20,855 nt of DNA from Hypsibius dujardini (taxonomy: Eukaryota; Tardigrada; Eutardigrada; Parachela; Hypsibiidae): contig LRSR01004813.1 of NCBI GenBank assembly GCA_001579985.1, forward strand, positions 1 to 20,855. The letters are read 5' to 3'. A model generated the notes under the pieces. It did not search any database. It saw only the letters and a list, made by a program, of their open reading frames with translations, and was not told the DNA's origin. Position numbers and translations under genes: made by a program. This document shows, piece after piece, positions 10,148 to 16,805 of the stretch. Numbering within the stretch: the first letter of the stretch is position 1; each line of letters begins with the position of its first letter.

Positions 10148-10365
10148 GTGTCTGTCTATTTGTGTTGTCTGTGTGTCTGTGTGTCTGTCTGTCTGTGTGT
10201 CTGCTTGTTTTCTTTGTCAGTCTGTGGATTTTCAATGTTTTATTGACAACCGATCTAGTTTATGGCAAACTGACATTGCCTTTGTTTCGTTTCAGGCACC
10301 TCAAGGAACGAAATCGACTCCTAGCGGCGTCTGCTCAACTGATGAAGGAACGAACCAGCAAATAA
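2868..10365 (+). CDS. Ephexin-type Rho guanine-nucleotide exchange factor (DH-PH-SH3), 15 exons
   Basis: Joined exons: 2868-3665, 4317-4738, 4805-5289, 5983-6075, 6211-6295, 6681-7098, 7292-7516, 7657-7704, 7903-7953, 8494-8597, 8692-8745, 8814-8890, 9393-9528, 9656-9934, 10296-10365. Every junction is GT-AG and the phases match throughout, giving 3345 nt, 1114 residues and a TAA stop. The ATG at 2868 has a good context (A at -3, G at +4); an upstream coding exon is not excluded. Residues 1-628 are low complexity (heptad repeats, polyglycine, proline-rich exon 2, acidic and serine-rich exon 3). DH is about 650-870, PH about 876-1010, SH3 about 1027-1084, then a tail HLKERNRLLAASAQLM. Order and tail match the ephexin family (ARHGEF5/15/16/19/26, NGEF), which load GTP on Rho-family GTPases at the membrane-cytoskeleton, often downstream of Eph receptors. 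Family confident; exact orthologue and target GTPase unknown. The least secure junctions are the exon 10 donor (AAA|GTTTGC) and the exon 12 donor. Confidence 0.9.
3139..3325 (+). repeat. 21-bp coding minisatellite in RhoGEF exon 1
   Basis: Nine units begin at 3143, 3164, 3185, 3206, 3227, 3248, 3269, 3290 and 3311, spaced exactly 21 bp. Each encodes a heptad of the SGSG(T/A)(D/N)(M/L) type. Three central units (3227-3278) are identical, which suggests recent unit duplication. The period is a multiple of three, so copy-number change would not shift the frame. Confidence 0.95.
3958..4165. repeat. CAGA tract in RhoGEF intron 1
   Basis: Occupies part of the 651-nt intron 3666-4316; CAGA on the transcribed sense strand. 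Confidence 0.95.
4317..5289 (+). CDS. RhoGEF exons 2-3: proline-rich then acidic/serine-rich linker
   Basis: Exon 2 (4317-4738) follows the acceptor CCACAG and encodes residues 267-406. It is rich in proline, with PPPLPPTGPP and LPPTPPR segments that resemble SH3 ligands and could bind the protein's own C-terminal SH3. A 66-nt intron (4739-4804) separates exon 3 (4805-5289), which encodes residues 408-568: an acidic patch (VEDEEPYSD), tyrosines in EPYSD and EPVYQEL contexts that could be phosphorylated, and a serine-rich run (SSSCSSMSLTESDSG). Exon 3 ends at ACA|GTACGT. Regulatory roles are inferred from composition only. Confidence 0.8.
5319..5565. repeat. TGCC/TCTG tract in RhoGEF intron 3
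   Basis: Begins 30 nt after the exon 3 donor; sense strand is TCTG/TGCC. Confidence 0.95.
5983..6295 (+). CDS. RhoGEF exons 4-5: short linker exons before the DH domain
   Basis: Exon 4 (5983-6075, 93 nt) follows TGTTGCAG and ends TTCG|GTAAGG. Exon 5 (6211-6295, 85 nt) follows CTCTGCAG and ends CTTTG|GTATGG. The split codon at the end of exon 5 restores a tryptophan, giving ...RGLW|YQKPG. A Leu-Trp pair a short way before the DH helix is a recognisable feature of ephexin-family proteins. Exon 5 begins with an acidic DDGEDDSG stretch. Phases are 1 then 2. Confidence 0.75.
6341..6630. repeat. TCTG tract in RhoGEF intron 5
   Basis: Nearly fills the 385-nt intron 6296-6680 and has interspersed ACTGCCTG variants. 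Confidence 0.95.
6681..7953 (+). CDS. RhoGEF exons 6-9: Dbl-homology (RhoGEF) catalytic domain
   Basis: Exons 6681-7098, 7292-7516, 7657-7704 and 7903-7953, the last three in phase 0. CR1 is seen as AVYEIICSEATHLRSL (from about residue 653), a long helix CR2 follows in FSGILEYFAVNQAKVYVKY, and CR3, the most conserved DH stretch, is PFPSYLMLPMQRITRLPLL (about 797-815), with the QRITRLPLL signature. The final short exons encode the last DH helix and the hinge ELCRIDALLLWPD to the PH domain. Exon 7 (7292-7516) carries CR3 and is framed by TCTTTTAG and AAA|GTAAGA. No catalytic-core residue looks missing. Confidence 0.92.
7134..7209. repeat. CAGA tract in RhoGEF intron 6
   Basis: Sense-strand CAGA, opposite in orientation to the tract in the preceding intron. 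Confidence 0.95.
7565..7597. repeat. TTC/T-rich tract in RhoGEF intron 7
   Basis: Pyrimidine run in the 140-nt intron 7517-7656. Confidence 0.9.
7771..7872. repeat. CATCTTTCGTCTTGAC-type repeat in RhoGEF intron 8
   Basis: Mixture of CATCTTGAC and CTTTCGT units, unlike the tetranucleotide tracts of the other introns. Confidence 0.85.
8270..8430. repeat. CAGA/CACAGA tract in RhoGEF intron 9
   Basis: Sense-strand CAGA within the 540-nt intron. Confidence 0.95.
8494..9700 (+). CDS. RhoGEF exons 10-14 (first part): pleckstrin-homology domain
   Basis: Exons 8494-8597, 8692-8745, 8814-8890, 9393-9528 and the start of 9656-9934. The opening strand is IPIISASRSLVKRGTID, then LPRRTFHKK|SMHLLVFNDLFMLTK, then DALVVVDYCPRNLVD. 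The closing helix is SDYMRWMSVL with the invariant PH tryptophan (about W1005). Exon 12 could end at 8877 (CAG|GTTACA) or 8890 (CTG|GTAATA). I chose 8890 because its phase joins the first AG of the exon 13 acceptor (TTCTGTTAG at 9392); 8877 would require the AG two bases later. Confidence 0.85.
9038..9243. repeat. CAGA tract with GGCTGGCAGACA units in RhoGEF intron 12
   Basis: The central part has a higher-order repeat of AGACAGGCTGGCAGAC. Confidence 0.95.
9738..9911 (+). CDS. RhoGEF SH3 domain (inside exon 14)
   Basis: Residues about 1027-1084. The ALYDY-like strand is VLADYLANENDELTV, then GDVVDV, the tryptophan pair site DGWLEG, and the RGWLPTS turn. The usual SH3 P-x-x-Y binding tyrosine near the end is replaced (PTSVAKEL). 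As far as I recall, ephexin-family SH3 domains often lack it too, so this need not be a defect. The whole domain sits in one exon (9656-9934) ending CACG|GTACAT. Confidence 0.85.
10063..10220. repeat. TCTG/TGTG tract in RhoGEF intron 14
   Basis: Sense-strand TCTG in the last intron. Confidence 0.95.
10296..10365 (+). CDS. RhoGEF last coding exon and stop
   Basis: Follows the acceptor TTTCGTTTCAG. The split codon CG|G gives Arg, so the joined tail reads EHARARHLKERNRLLAAS and ends TAA at 10363-10365. A basic helix of this kind directly after the SH3 is shared with vertebrate ephexins and supports the final junction. No AATAAA is close behind the stop; ATTAAA at 11154-11159 is a possible but unproven polyadenylation signal. 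Confidence 0.85.
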
Positions 10366-10566
10366 GCTTTCCCTTCTCGTTCGTAGTTTTACCTCTTTAC
10401 GTTTTTTTTTTCGTGATTCCGAAAGTTCTGATCTGCTCCAGACATGAGATTGTTCCCTCTGCCCCTATACCGTCGAATTTTGCAGCCATTTTTGTCACTC
10501 GGCAATCTAGTCCTGTACCTCCCTGTAGAAAGATGCGATTCCAAAACCATCCAACACCGTCATTCT

Positions 10567-10827
10567 ACACACATGGCCACAATTTTGGGTGGCCCAAGTT
10601 CGAGCAAAGAAGCCAAGAGTGGCTCAAACTCAGACCACCCAAATGGCTCAAACTCAGGCCACCAGAATGGCTCAAACTCAGATCACCCTGATGGCTCGAA
10701 CTCAGACCACCCTCATGGCTCAAACTCAGACCACCTGATGGCTCAAACTCAGGCCACCCTGATGGCTCAAACTCAGACCACCCTGATGGCTCAAACTCAG
10801 ACCACCCATAATTGTGGCCCTGTGTGT
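10567..10827. mobile_element. Inverted-repeat element enclosing a 24-bp minisatellite
   Basis: The left arm 10567-10593 (ACACACATGGCCACAA...) and right arm 10801-10827 (...TTGTGGCCCTGTGTGT) are inverted copies, 24 of 27 bases matching. Between them are about eight units of ATGGCTCAAACTCAGACC-ACCCTG type. No target-site duplication or transposase is seen, so a non-autonomous foldback element is a hypothesis. Confidence 0.45.
10610..10806 (+). repeat. 24-bp minisatellite, about eight units
   Basis: Units are 24 bp apart from one of 23 bp (ending CCACCTG near 10738), which shifts the reading frame. That argues against the array being translated. It lies 3' of the RhoGEF stop, possibly in its 3' UTR. 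Confidence 0.9.
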
Positions 10828-11520
10828 AATTTGCATCTTTTATTGATTCCGCTCAGACTCCCTTTACACATTCGTTCCAAAAAATATACATCAATTTTCT
10901 CTCCAGTCCCGAAAAAATGCCCCACCCCCTCAAAAAAAAAGCACCATGAATACTTCATCCCGATCGGAGAGGAGAGGAGAAAGAAGAAACCCTCTTCCCA
11001 ACCATCACAACTATGAACGGTACGCGGGATGGACAGAGAGAGGTCAGGTAAATGTTAAAGGCACAAATCGAGTGATGAACTCAGAAAAAAGAAGAAGACC
11101 ACCAAACAAAAGGCCACACCGATGAAGTGCGGGAAGGGGAGAGAGAAGTAAACATTAAAATGGTAAGAACGCTATGTATAATGAGAAGGTTAAAAGTCGA
11201 AATAATGAGAGGGTGATCCGTCAGGTGGCGCTGTGGAACAATGAAGGCGGGGCGAGGGGGGCACAATAACTCGAAAAACGGGGACAGAGATCACACGTCC
11301 AACAAAAGTCACCGAAGCGAGGGAAGGTGACTGGAACTGATGATCCATTAGAGTGAATACTTTTCCTGGAGATAGGCAGGACTCGGATATCGGCTTTGCC
11401 CAGAGACTTGGAAATGACTACCTGAAAAGCGCAAAAAACCCAATCAGAATAGTTCGAGTAGTTGTTGAAAAGAAGATTAACTGACCAAAAAAGTATCTCA
11501 AATGCAGACAAGATAGAACA

Positions 11521-11671
11521 TAGACAGACAGACAGACAGACTGACAGACAAACATATAGACAAACATACAGGCAGACAGGCAGGCAGACAGACAAACAGA
11601 CAGACAAACAGACAGACAAACTGGCAGGCAGACAGACAGACAGACAGACAGACAGGCAGACAGGCAGGCAG
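11521..11671. repeat. CAGA/CAAACAGA tract
   Basis: Intergenic, imperfect. Confidence 0.95.
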
Positions 11672-12207
11672 TGAATCATGCTCCCGCGCAAAAAATGAGC
11701 TTATCCCTTCTCCCTTCTCAGGGGGCGGCATCCATTCTCCACCTCACTGCGCATTCATAATGAGTCCTTTCATAATGAGATGAAGCAAAATCAATTGTCT
11801 CAAGACACAGGCTGAGAGCTCTATTTGAGAGGGTGGCACATTAAATGTCACCCGCACCTGTTTTCTCTTCTCATCGCATCGTGCAGTCGTTGGTGTAGTC
11901 ATTCCTTCGCAGCATGGAAACAATACCCAACTCGGGCCCTTCTTCCCCCCCCCCCAAGCGATTCCTTCATTTGCTCAAACCCCGGCGTGAAAACAAAGAG
12001 AAATATCGGAAAAGACAGACCACTGGCAGTAAGCGATCCAATAAACTGACCGTTGTGCACCTGTCGCCTTTCTCACTGCGCGGCACGAATGGAGAAAACA
12101 ATACAGGACACAGAACGATGACAAAGGAGAGGATAAAAAATTCGGCTTCTTCAGATGAATGGAAGCAATACCACATTGTGGCAATACCATATCTGGAGGG
12201 AAACTAC

Positions 12208-12208
<1 letters not shown>

Positions 12209-12258
<50 letters not shown>

Positions 12259-12363
12259 GGATAGACATATAGAAGGATAGACAAACAGACAGACAGACAG
12301 ACAGATAGATAGATAGATAGATAGACAGATAGACAGACAGACAGTCAGGCAGGCAGGCCAGAC
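12209..12363. repeat. CAGA/GATA tract
   Basis: CAGA followed by a GATA run and CAGA again; scattered CAGA continues to about 12520. Confidence 0.95.
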
Positions 12364-12897
12364 AAGTACACTTCAAAGCAGACAGGCAGACGAACAGACT
12401 GACAGTTCAACAGACAGAAATGACCGGTCAGGTGTTACAGACATACAGACAAATAGACATATACAGAGAGACAGGCAAAAACAATCTAACATACAGGCAG
12501 ACAACAGACAGAAAGACATGGAAAAAGCACTCTCGACATGACTGCCACCCACTCTGTCGTGATTATACAGAGCTCCATTTGGAACAAAAAAGCAATTTCC
12601 AAAGGAAATCCTAATGAGCACCCTTGATAATTGTCGCCCTTCCCTTCCCTCCCCTTTCCATATCCATTTTCTCAAATTACAAAGACGCGCTGGGGTAAAT
12701 GCACTTTGCTTGGGCGTAGTGGCGTGACTCGAGGGGAGAAGAAGCAAGCACTCTTTAAGTCCGCAGAAAGAAACCACAAGCCCACTGGGCAGTCCAGCAG
12801 CGCCAGCACAGAGTAGCCAGACAAGAAAGGAAAACGCGAAAAGCAGAAAGTTGCCACAAGCGCACTGGGCTCCTCACAACGACTGAAGCGGGAGGAA

Positions 12898-12928
<31 letters not shown>
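12898..12928. repeat. Short CAGA tract
   Basis: Perfect, about 7.5 units. Confidence 0.95.
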
Positions 12929-13436
12929 CTCCACAACGGCTAGCCGCAACACTGATGAGTGATGTCCTCGCATGAAACGATAACAAGGAAGCCCACGTCA
13001 GACTGGAAGGACAAAGACATCGGGAGACAAAGACGCTTGGTCTGACTGCCTGACTGCCTTGTCTGACTGCCTGTCAGCCAGATTGCAAGACAAAGTCTCC
13101 CCCGAAATTACATCATTGAGAGTAGTAAATCCCTTCCTTCCCTGACCACATGCTGCGCGAAAGCGATATGTCCAGTCCAGGCCAGCTTCGACGAAATGAT
13201 CCAATGCGCGAACAAAGGCAGACTACGCAAAGATTACAACGGCGCGTAATCGCTGTCGTCCCGTCTCTCTTCAGACTTCCTCCCGCCGTGGCCGGCTTGT
13301 CTGCTCGCAACGCCGTAACAGACAGCGTAACCTTGCCGTTTCAGGTCAAGAAAATATTTGACCACCGGCGTCTACACTACGTGCACTACACGCACAGAGC
13401 ACACACAGGCATGATTTAGTACGGCTACGTACCAGC

Positions 13437-13576
13437 TTATTTCGCCGTGCCCAGAGGAATGATCTTCCCGCGCTTCGATGGCGGCGTCCCAGAGCCAGAC
13501 TCGTCATCGGGAAAGGATTTCCGTTTGGATTTGGCATCCGCAGACAGTGTAATGTTCTTCCGAGTGCGAATGAAGT
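13437..13576 (-). CDS. CDK inhibitor exon 2: second half of PIP box and nuclear signal
   Basis: Follows a good acceptor (TTTTTCCTTTTGATTCAG). Its first two bases complete an Asp codon, giving QTSMQ|DFIRTRK. The exon then encodes two basic clusters separated by an acidic FPDDESGSG spacer and a TPP motif, and ends TAA at 13439-13437. Together the clusters form a plausible bipartite nuclear localisation signal, as in p21 and p27 C-termini. Confidence 0.85.
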
Positions 13577-13670
13577 CTGAATCAAAAGGAAAAACAAAAA
13601 CGGATTAATGAAGGCAACCTATGTCGCACTTCTCTGTCTGTCTGTCTGTCTGCCTGCCTGTCTGCCTGCC

Positions 13671-13719
<49 letters not shown>

Positions 13720-15181
13720 GCTTGTGTGGTCTGTGCTGTCCTTCTGTGTCTGTGTGTCTGTCCGCCTCTTTGGTCTGTCTTAGGGTAAAAAACTAACATC
13801 TGCCAGGCGGAGGCCAGATAAAAAACATCAACAGCTGGTCACCGCAGCAAGGAGACAGGCAAGTGCAAAGTAATTCATATGTCTGTCAGACGTCTTGGAC
13901 ATCTTGCCTGTCGCTAGCTCATTTAGGAAATAATTGCAGTGCGAGGTAATTAGTGGGAAGAAAGGCTTTCCTTCTTTTCCGACAATGAGATCTGCGTTTT
14001 CTTCCACCGTTCGGTGCCACCTAGCCAGCTGACCAGACTGATTCGTGGCTGAACAGGTTGAAAAATTAAAATCGGGGGTGAGACGGCGCGACAAGTGCAA
14101 ATTCTCACCATTATTATCTCTCCATCAAAGGAAGGGAAGGAAGGGAGGGAGAGAGAAAGGGAAGGAAGGAAGGAAGGGAGAAAGACGTTGGAAAATTTCT
14201 TCACATCGCGCACTTTTGAAATTTTGATGCCCAGCTGATTGAGTGAATGAGGACCGGTCAAAAGACGCATTCGCTGAATTAACCGGGATAATAAATAAGT
14301 GGCAGTTCCCACCGTGAGCGACCTGATCGAGAAGGGCATTTAAAGGCGTTATTCTGAGGTGAATCGGTGAGTGTGAGGTCAAGTCCCTGGTCAAATACCG
14401 GTACACGAATATCATCAAGTGAAGAAATAACCGAATCTCAACTGCCGTTTCTCAAACACAAAAAATTTCGAAACGGGAAAGGGAATTTCAAATTACAGAC
14501 ATGACCACCCTGAAGACTTCCGGCAATCGATCCGCCCCCTAAAATTTTACCAAGGCATGAGCAATTTCATTTACTGAAGAAAAAAAAAGAAAAATCTGAC
14601 GATTGGAATTACATTCTGCTGAAAAAGTTCAGGAAAACAATTCTTTTTCTGTCCGAAGCAAACAATTTCAACAGCGCAACCATCGACGCAATCAATCAAT
14701 CAAGCGCACGGATCAATCAATCAACGCTCGACGCAATCAATCAATCAAGCGCACGGATCAATCAATCAACGCTTGACACAATCAATCAAGCAATCAATCA
14801 AACACACCCACCTTGCATGGAAGTCTGCCGCACCATTCGCGGTGTCTTCTCCTCCGCTTTCACCGCCTTCCCCGGCGTGGGTGAGGCCTCCGAACCGGAA
14901 CTGCAATCACTCTCCCCGTCGGAGAGGAGGGCATCATCATGGGAGACCGTCGACCACTGGAAGTGTCCCGGAAGCGGCTCTCCCGCTTCGAAGTCGAAAT
15001 TCCACGTCTCCTGCTTCTTTGCCGCGATCGTCCGCATCGCCGTCATCAGCATCAGCCCGAGTTTCTCCTGATCGGTCGGGCTGGAGAACAGTCGTCGTCG
15101 GGCACGTTGCTGGAGGATGAGGTGGCTTTCGACTCGCTGAGAATTCCCCGTTTCCTTTGTGGTTCCCCGAATTTCTCCCAT
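13437..15181 (-). CDS. CDK inhibitor of the p21/p27/Dacapo (CDKN1) family, two exons
   Basis: Exon 1 is 15181-14812 and exon 2 is 13576-13437 on the minus strand. The junction is CAAG|GTGGGT to TTGATTCAG|AC, phase 1, joined length 169 residues (human p21 is 164). The ATG at 15181 has A at -3 and G at +4; TAA closes the frame upstream. The N-terminal inhibitory domain has the cyclin-binding R-x-L-F (RRRLFSS, residues 28-34), a linker helix with a Met/Ala-rich face, and the kinase-binding WNFDF (60-64) followed by GEPLPGHFQW, parallel to the p27 order RNLFG...WNFDF...KYEW. A PCNA-binding PIP box QTSMQDFI (119-126) spans the intron. Basic clusters KSKRK (139-143) and SKRGK (157-161) look like a bipartite nuclear signal; T102-P-G-K is a full CDK site. 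Such proteins bind cyclin-CDK in the nucleus and block S-phase entry. No tyrosine is present. Confidence 0.9.
13632..13722. repeat. TCTG tract in the CDK inhibitor intron
   Basis: Lies about 55 nt upstream of the exon 2 acceptor on the minus strand, where it reads CAGA. Confidence 0.95.
14129..14185. repeat. GGAA purine tract
   Basis: GAAGGGAAGG-type purine run on plus, intronic in the CDK inhibitor gene. Confidence 0.9.
14684..14801. repeat. 45-bp AATC-rich tandem repeat, about 2.5 copies
   Basis: Copies start CGACGCAATCAATCAATCAA at 14684 and 14729, with a partial third from 14774. It ends directly at the CDK inhibitor exon 1 donor. Confidence 0.9.
14812..15181 (-). CDS. CDK inhibitor exon 1: cyclin- and kinase-binding domain
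   Basis: Encodes residues 1-123 plus one base. Order: short N-terminus, RRRLF cyclin groove ligand, linker helix, WNFDF strand, FQW, then an acidic serine-rich stretch (SDGESDCSSGSEAS) and SPTPGK. The exon ends just after QTSMQ, inside the PIP box. The donor lies immediately beside the AATC tandem repeat of the intron (14684-14801). Confidence 0.88.
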
Positions 15182-15324
15182 GCTCGCGGCGACGCCTGGA
15201 TGGGACAAATTTGACACTTCAAAACAATGCGTAGTTTTTTATCGGATGCCACTACCGCATGGCATATACACACACATGTGGGCAAACTAGGTCAACGGAG
15301 AAAAAGAAGCACGCGGAAGAATCA

Positions 15325-15502
15325 AACAATCTTCCCCGCTACGAGAAAGGACACTTGAAACGGATCGGTTTACAGCCGACCTGTTTCAGCCCATGCACTG
15401 CGTAGAGGGTTCGAACAATCTTCCCCGTTACGAGGAAGAGCACTTGAAACAGATCGATTTACAGCCCACCCGTTTCAGGCCATGCACCGCGTGGAGGGTT
15501 CG
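15325..15502. repeat. 89-bp tandem duplication in the presumed CDK inhibitor leader
   Basis: Two copies, 15325-15413 and 15414-15502, start AACAATCTTCCCCG and end GGGTTCGAA. Each copy contains an inverted pair around CTTGAAAC...GTTTCAG; in copy 1 the inner bases GGATCGG/GCCGACC also pair, making a hairpin of about 36 nt. Copy 2 has lost part of the inner stem. The block lies upstream of the ATG at 15181 and downstream of the TATA-like site. Confidence 0.85.
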
Positions 15503-15671
15503 AAGTAATAATGGAATTAAATAATGGACGCCTTACGCTGTGTCCTCGTGGTTGCTTGCTTGACCGCTCAAGCAAAAATCAAAATAAAATCCCGTGCGTC
15601 AATGCGATAAGGAAAATAAAAGGCGAGGATTTTTGTGCCGAAGTCAGGTCGGTAGGCAGACGTCAGTTTTG

Positions 15672-15820
15672 CGGTCGCGGTTTATAGAGTTGCGATAAAT
15701 TTTATTTTCGGAAAACACGAATGGCGATGTGGGGCGGTTGCGATGACTCGATGAGTGAGAGAGATGAGTGATGAGTCACTGACGAGCAGACAACTTTTGC
15801 GTAGGACGCTGATTGGCTGT
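15672..15820 (-). promoter_or_regulatory. Putative promoter of the CDK inhibitor gene
   Basis: Reading the minus strand towards the gene: an inverted CCAAT (ATTGG, 15812-15816), an AP-1-type TGAGTCA (15772-15778), a GC box (GGGCGG on plus, 15732-15737), then TATAAA (minus, 15686-15681). This is a classical order and spacing and would place initiation near 15650, giving a leader of about 470 nt. Each motif is short and could occur by chance; the ordered cluster on the correct side is what supports the call. Confidence 0.4.
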
Positions 15821-16484
15821 AGTTTTCAGCGTAGGTGTGGCTGCGTATTCACGTGGCCATATTATAGCACTACTCGAGCGAAGCCATTTAGCTCGGTGAG
15901 TGCATTGCGTTACGGACTGAGCGAGGTAAATGGCGTACCTCGGTCAGCCAAGCAGTCTATCTTATTCAATCGCTTTCATTCATTCCCGTTCTACCAAATC
16001 GATGTCCCATCCAGGCACCCATCCAGGCACAATTTTAAGGGTGGGTTTAGCCCCGCCCACCCCTGAATGTGATGTCACAGATTCACTTCCGTTCATCAAC
16101 GGCCGAATTCGGTCCGCCAAAAGCGCAGTGAAACCAGTGAACACAAGTTGGATCGGGGGGTGGTAATTTACGTGTAGGGCAAAAAAATCGTGGCAGTACA
16201 GTACTGTAGAATGCCGATCAACTGGTGCTATATGCGATCAGCTCAGTCAAAAGAGACCGGACCTGATAATTGGTTGCAAAATGGGAGACCACAAGACTGC
16301 ACGTAATTGATTGCCCACATTCTCGCTACAAAAAGTGTGAGAATCGGGTGATTGATTACTTGATTGAAGCACTACAGGGTTTTCGGCCCGTCGGAACTAA
16401 TTTCCTGGGGGGGGGATCCAAGAATCCGCACCAGTGGATCGGAATTTCTGTTGATTACAGGAAATTAATTTGCCGGTTTTTCCA

Positions 16485-16680
16485 TTTGAACTGTCGATTG
16501 ATTGGTTGATTGTTTGAACTGTCGATTGATTGGTTGATTGTTTGAACTGTGGATTGATTGGTTGATTGTTTGAACTCTTGATTGATTGGTTGATTGTTTG
16601 AACTGTCGATTGATTGGTTGATTGTTTGAACTGTCGATTGATTGGTTGATTGTTTGAACTGTCGATTGATTGGTTGATTG
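16485..16680. repeat. 28-bp minisatellite, seven units
   Basis: Seven exact-length units (TTTGAACTGTCGATTGATTG plus GTTGATTG), starting every 28 bp from 16485; units 3 and 4 carry substitutions. It lies just downstream of the secreted-protein gene (minus orientation). Confidence 0.95.
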
Positions 16681-16805
16681 TTTGACTGTAACGACAGACA
16701 ATGTCTCTAAGAAAGTTGTTAAAGTGTGATGGCTATGGCGAAATTAATTACGCGTGAGACCAACATTTCGTAGTATTAAGAAAACAGCATTCGCAAAAAA
16801 AGGGT

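Larger units (their letters stand above)
10366..13436. other. Intergenic/3' UTR region between RhoGEF and the CDK inhibitor
   Basis: The two genes are convergent, so both 3' UTRs should lie here. It holds the inverted-repeat-bounded minisatellite (10567-10827) and CAGA tracts at 11521-11671, 12209-12363 and 12898-12928. Possible poly(A) signals are ATTAAA (plus, 11154-11159) and AATAAA (minus, 10844-10839); neither is close to a stop codon. Several open frames (11221-11440 minus, 12998-13310 both strands) look protein-like by eye but lack motifs and consistent splice partners. Confidence 0.55.
13577..14811 (-). other. Intron of the CDK inhibitor gene (1235 nt)
   Basis: Contains a TCTG tract (13632-13722), a purine-rich GGAA stretch (14129-14185), A-rich DNA around 14580 and the AATC tandem repeat next to the donor. 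ORFs on either strand here have no recognisable domain and I treat them as chance. Confidence 0.8.
15182..16805. other. Intergenic region between the CDK inhibitor and the secreted-protein gene
   Basis: Holds the CDK inhibitor leader and promoter-like cluster (to about 15820), a short CATCCAGGCAC duplication near 16010-16031, a GGGTGGG/CCCACCC inverted pair (16040-16062), and the 28-bp array 16485-16680. No supported coding exon. Confidence 0.6.

Noticed and set aside
10444-11016. 190-codon open frame across the 24-bp minisatellite
   Set aside because: Built on the repeat; one 23-bp unit changes the repeated peptide from NGSNSDHP to MAQTQTTL, so the frame is not maintained.
11914-12264. 116-codon plus-strand frame beginning METIPNSG
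   Set aside because: Ends in a CAGA tract, has no motif, and the start context and neighbours give no support.
12998-13419. Protein-like frames on both strands just 3' of the CDK inhibitor stop
   Set aside because: Both strands look equally plausible, no domain or splice partner; most likely 3' UTR.
13828-14418. Minus-strand ORFs in the CDK inhibitor intron
   Set aside because: No family resemblance, and the flanking exons join in phase without them.
15400-15510. GGTTCGAA resembling a tRNA B box
   Set aside because: No A box at the right distance and no cloverleaf acceptor or anticodon stems could be drawn.
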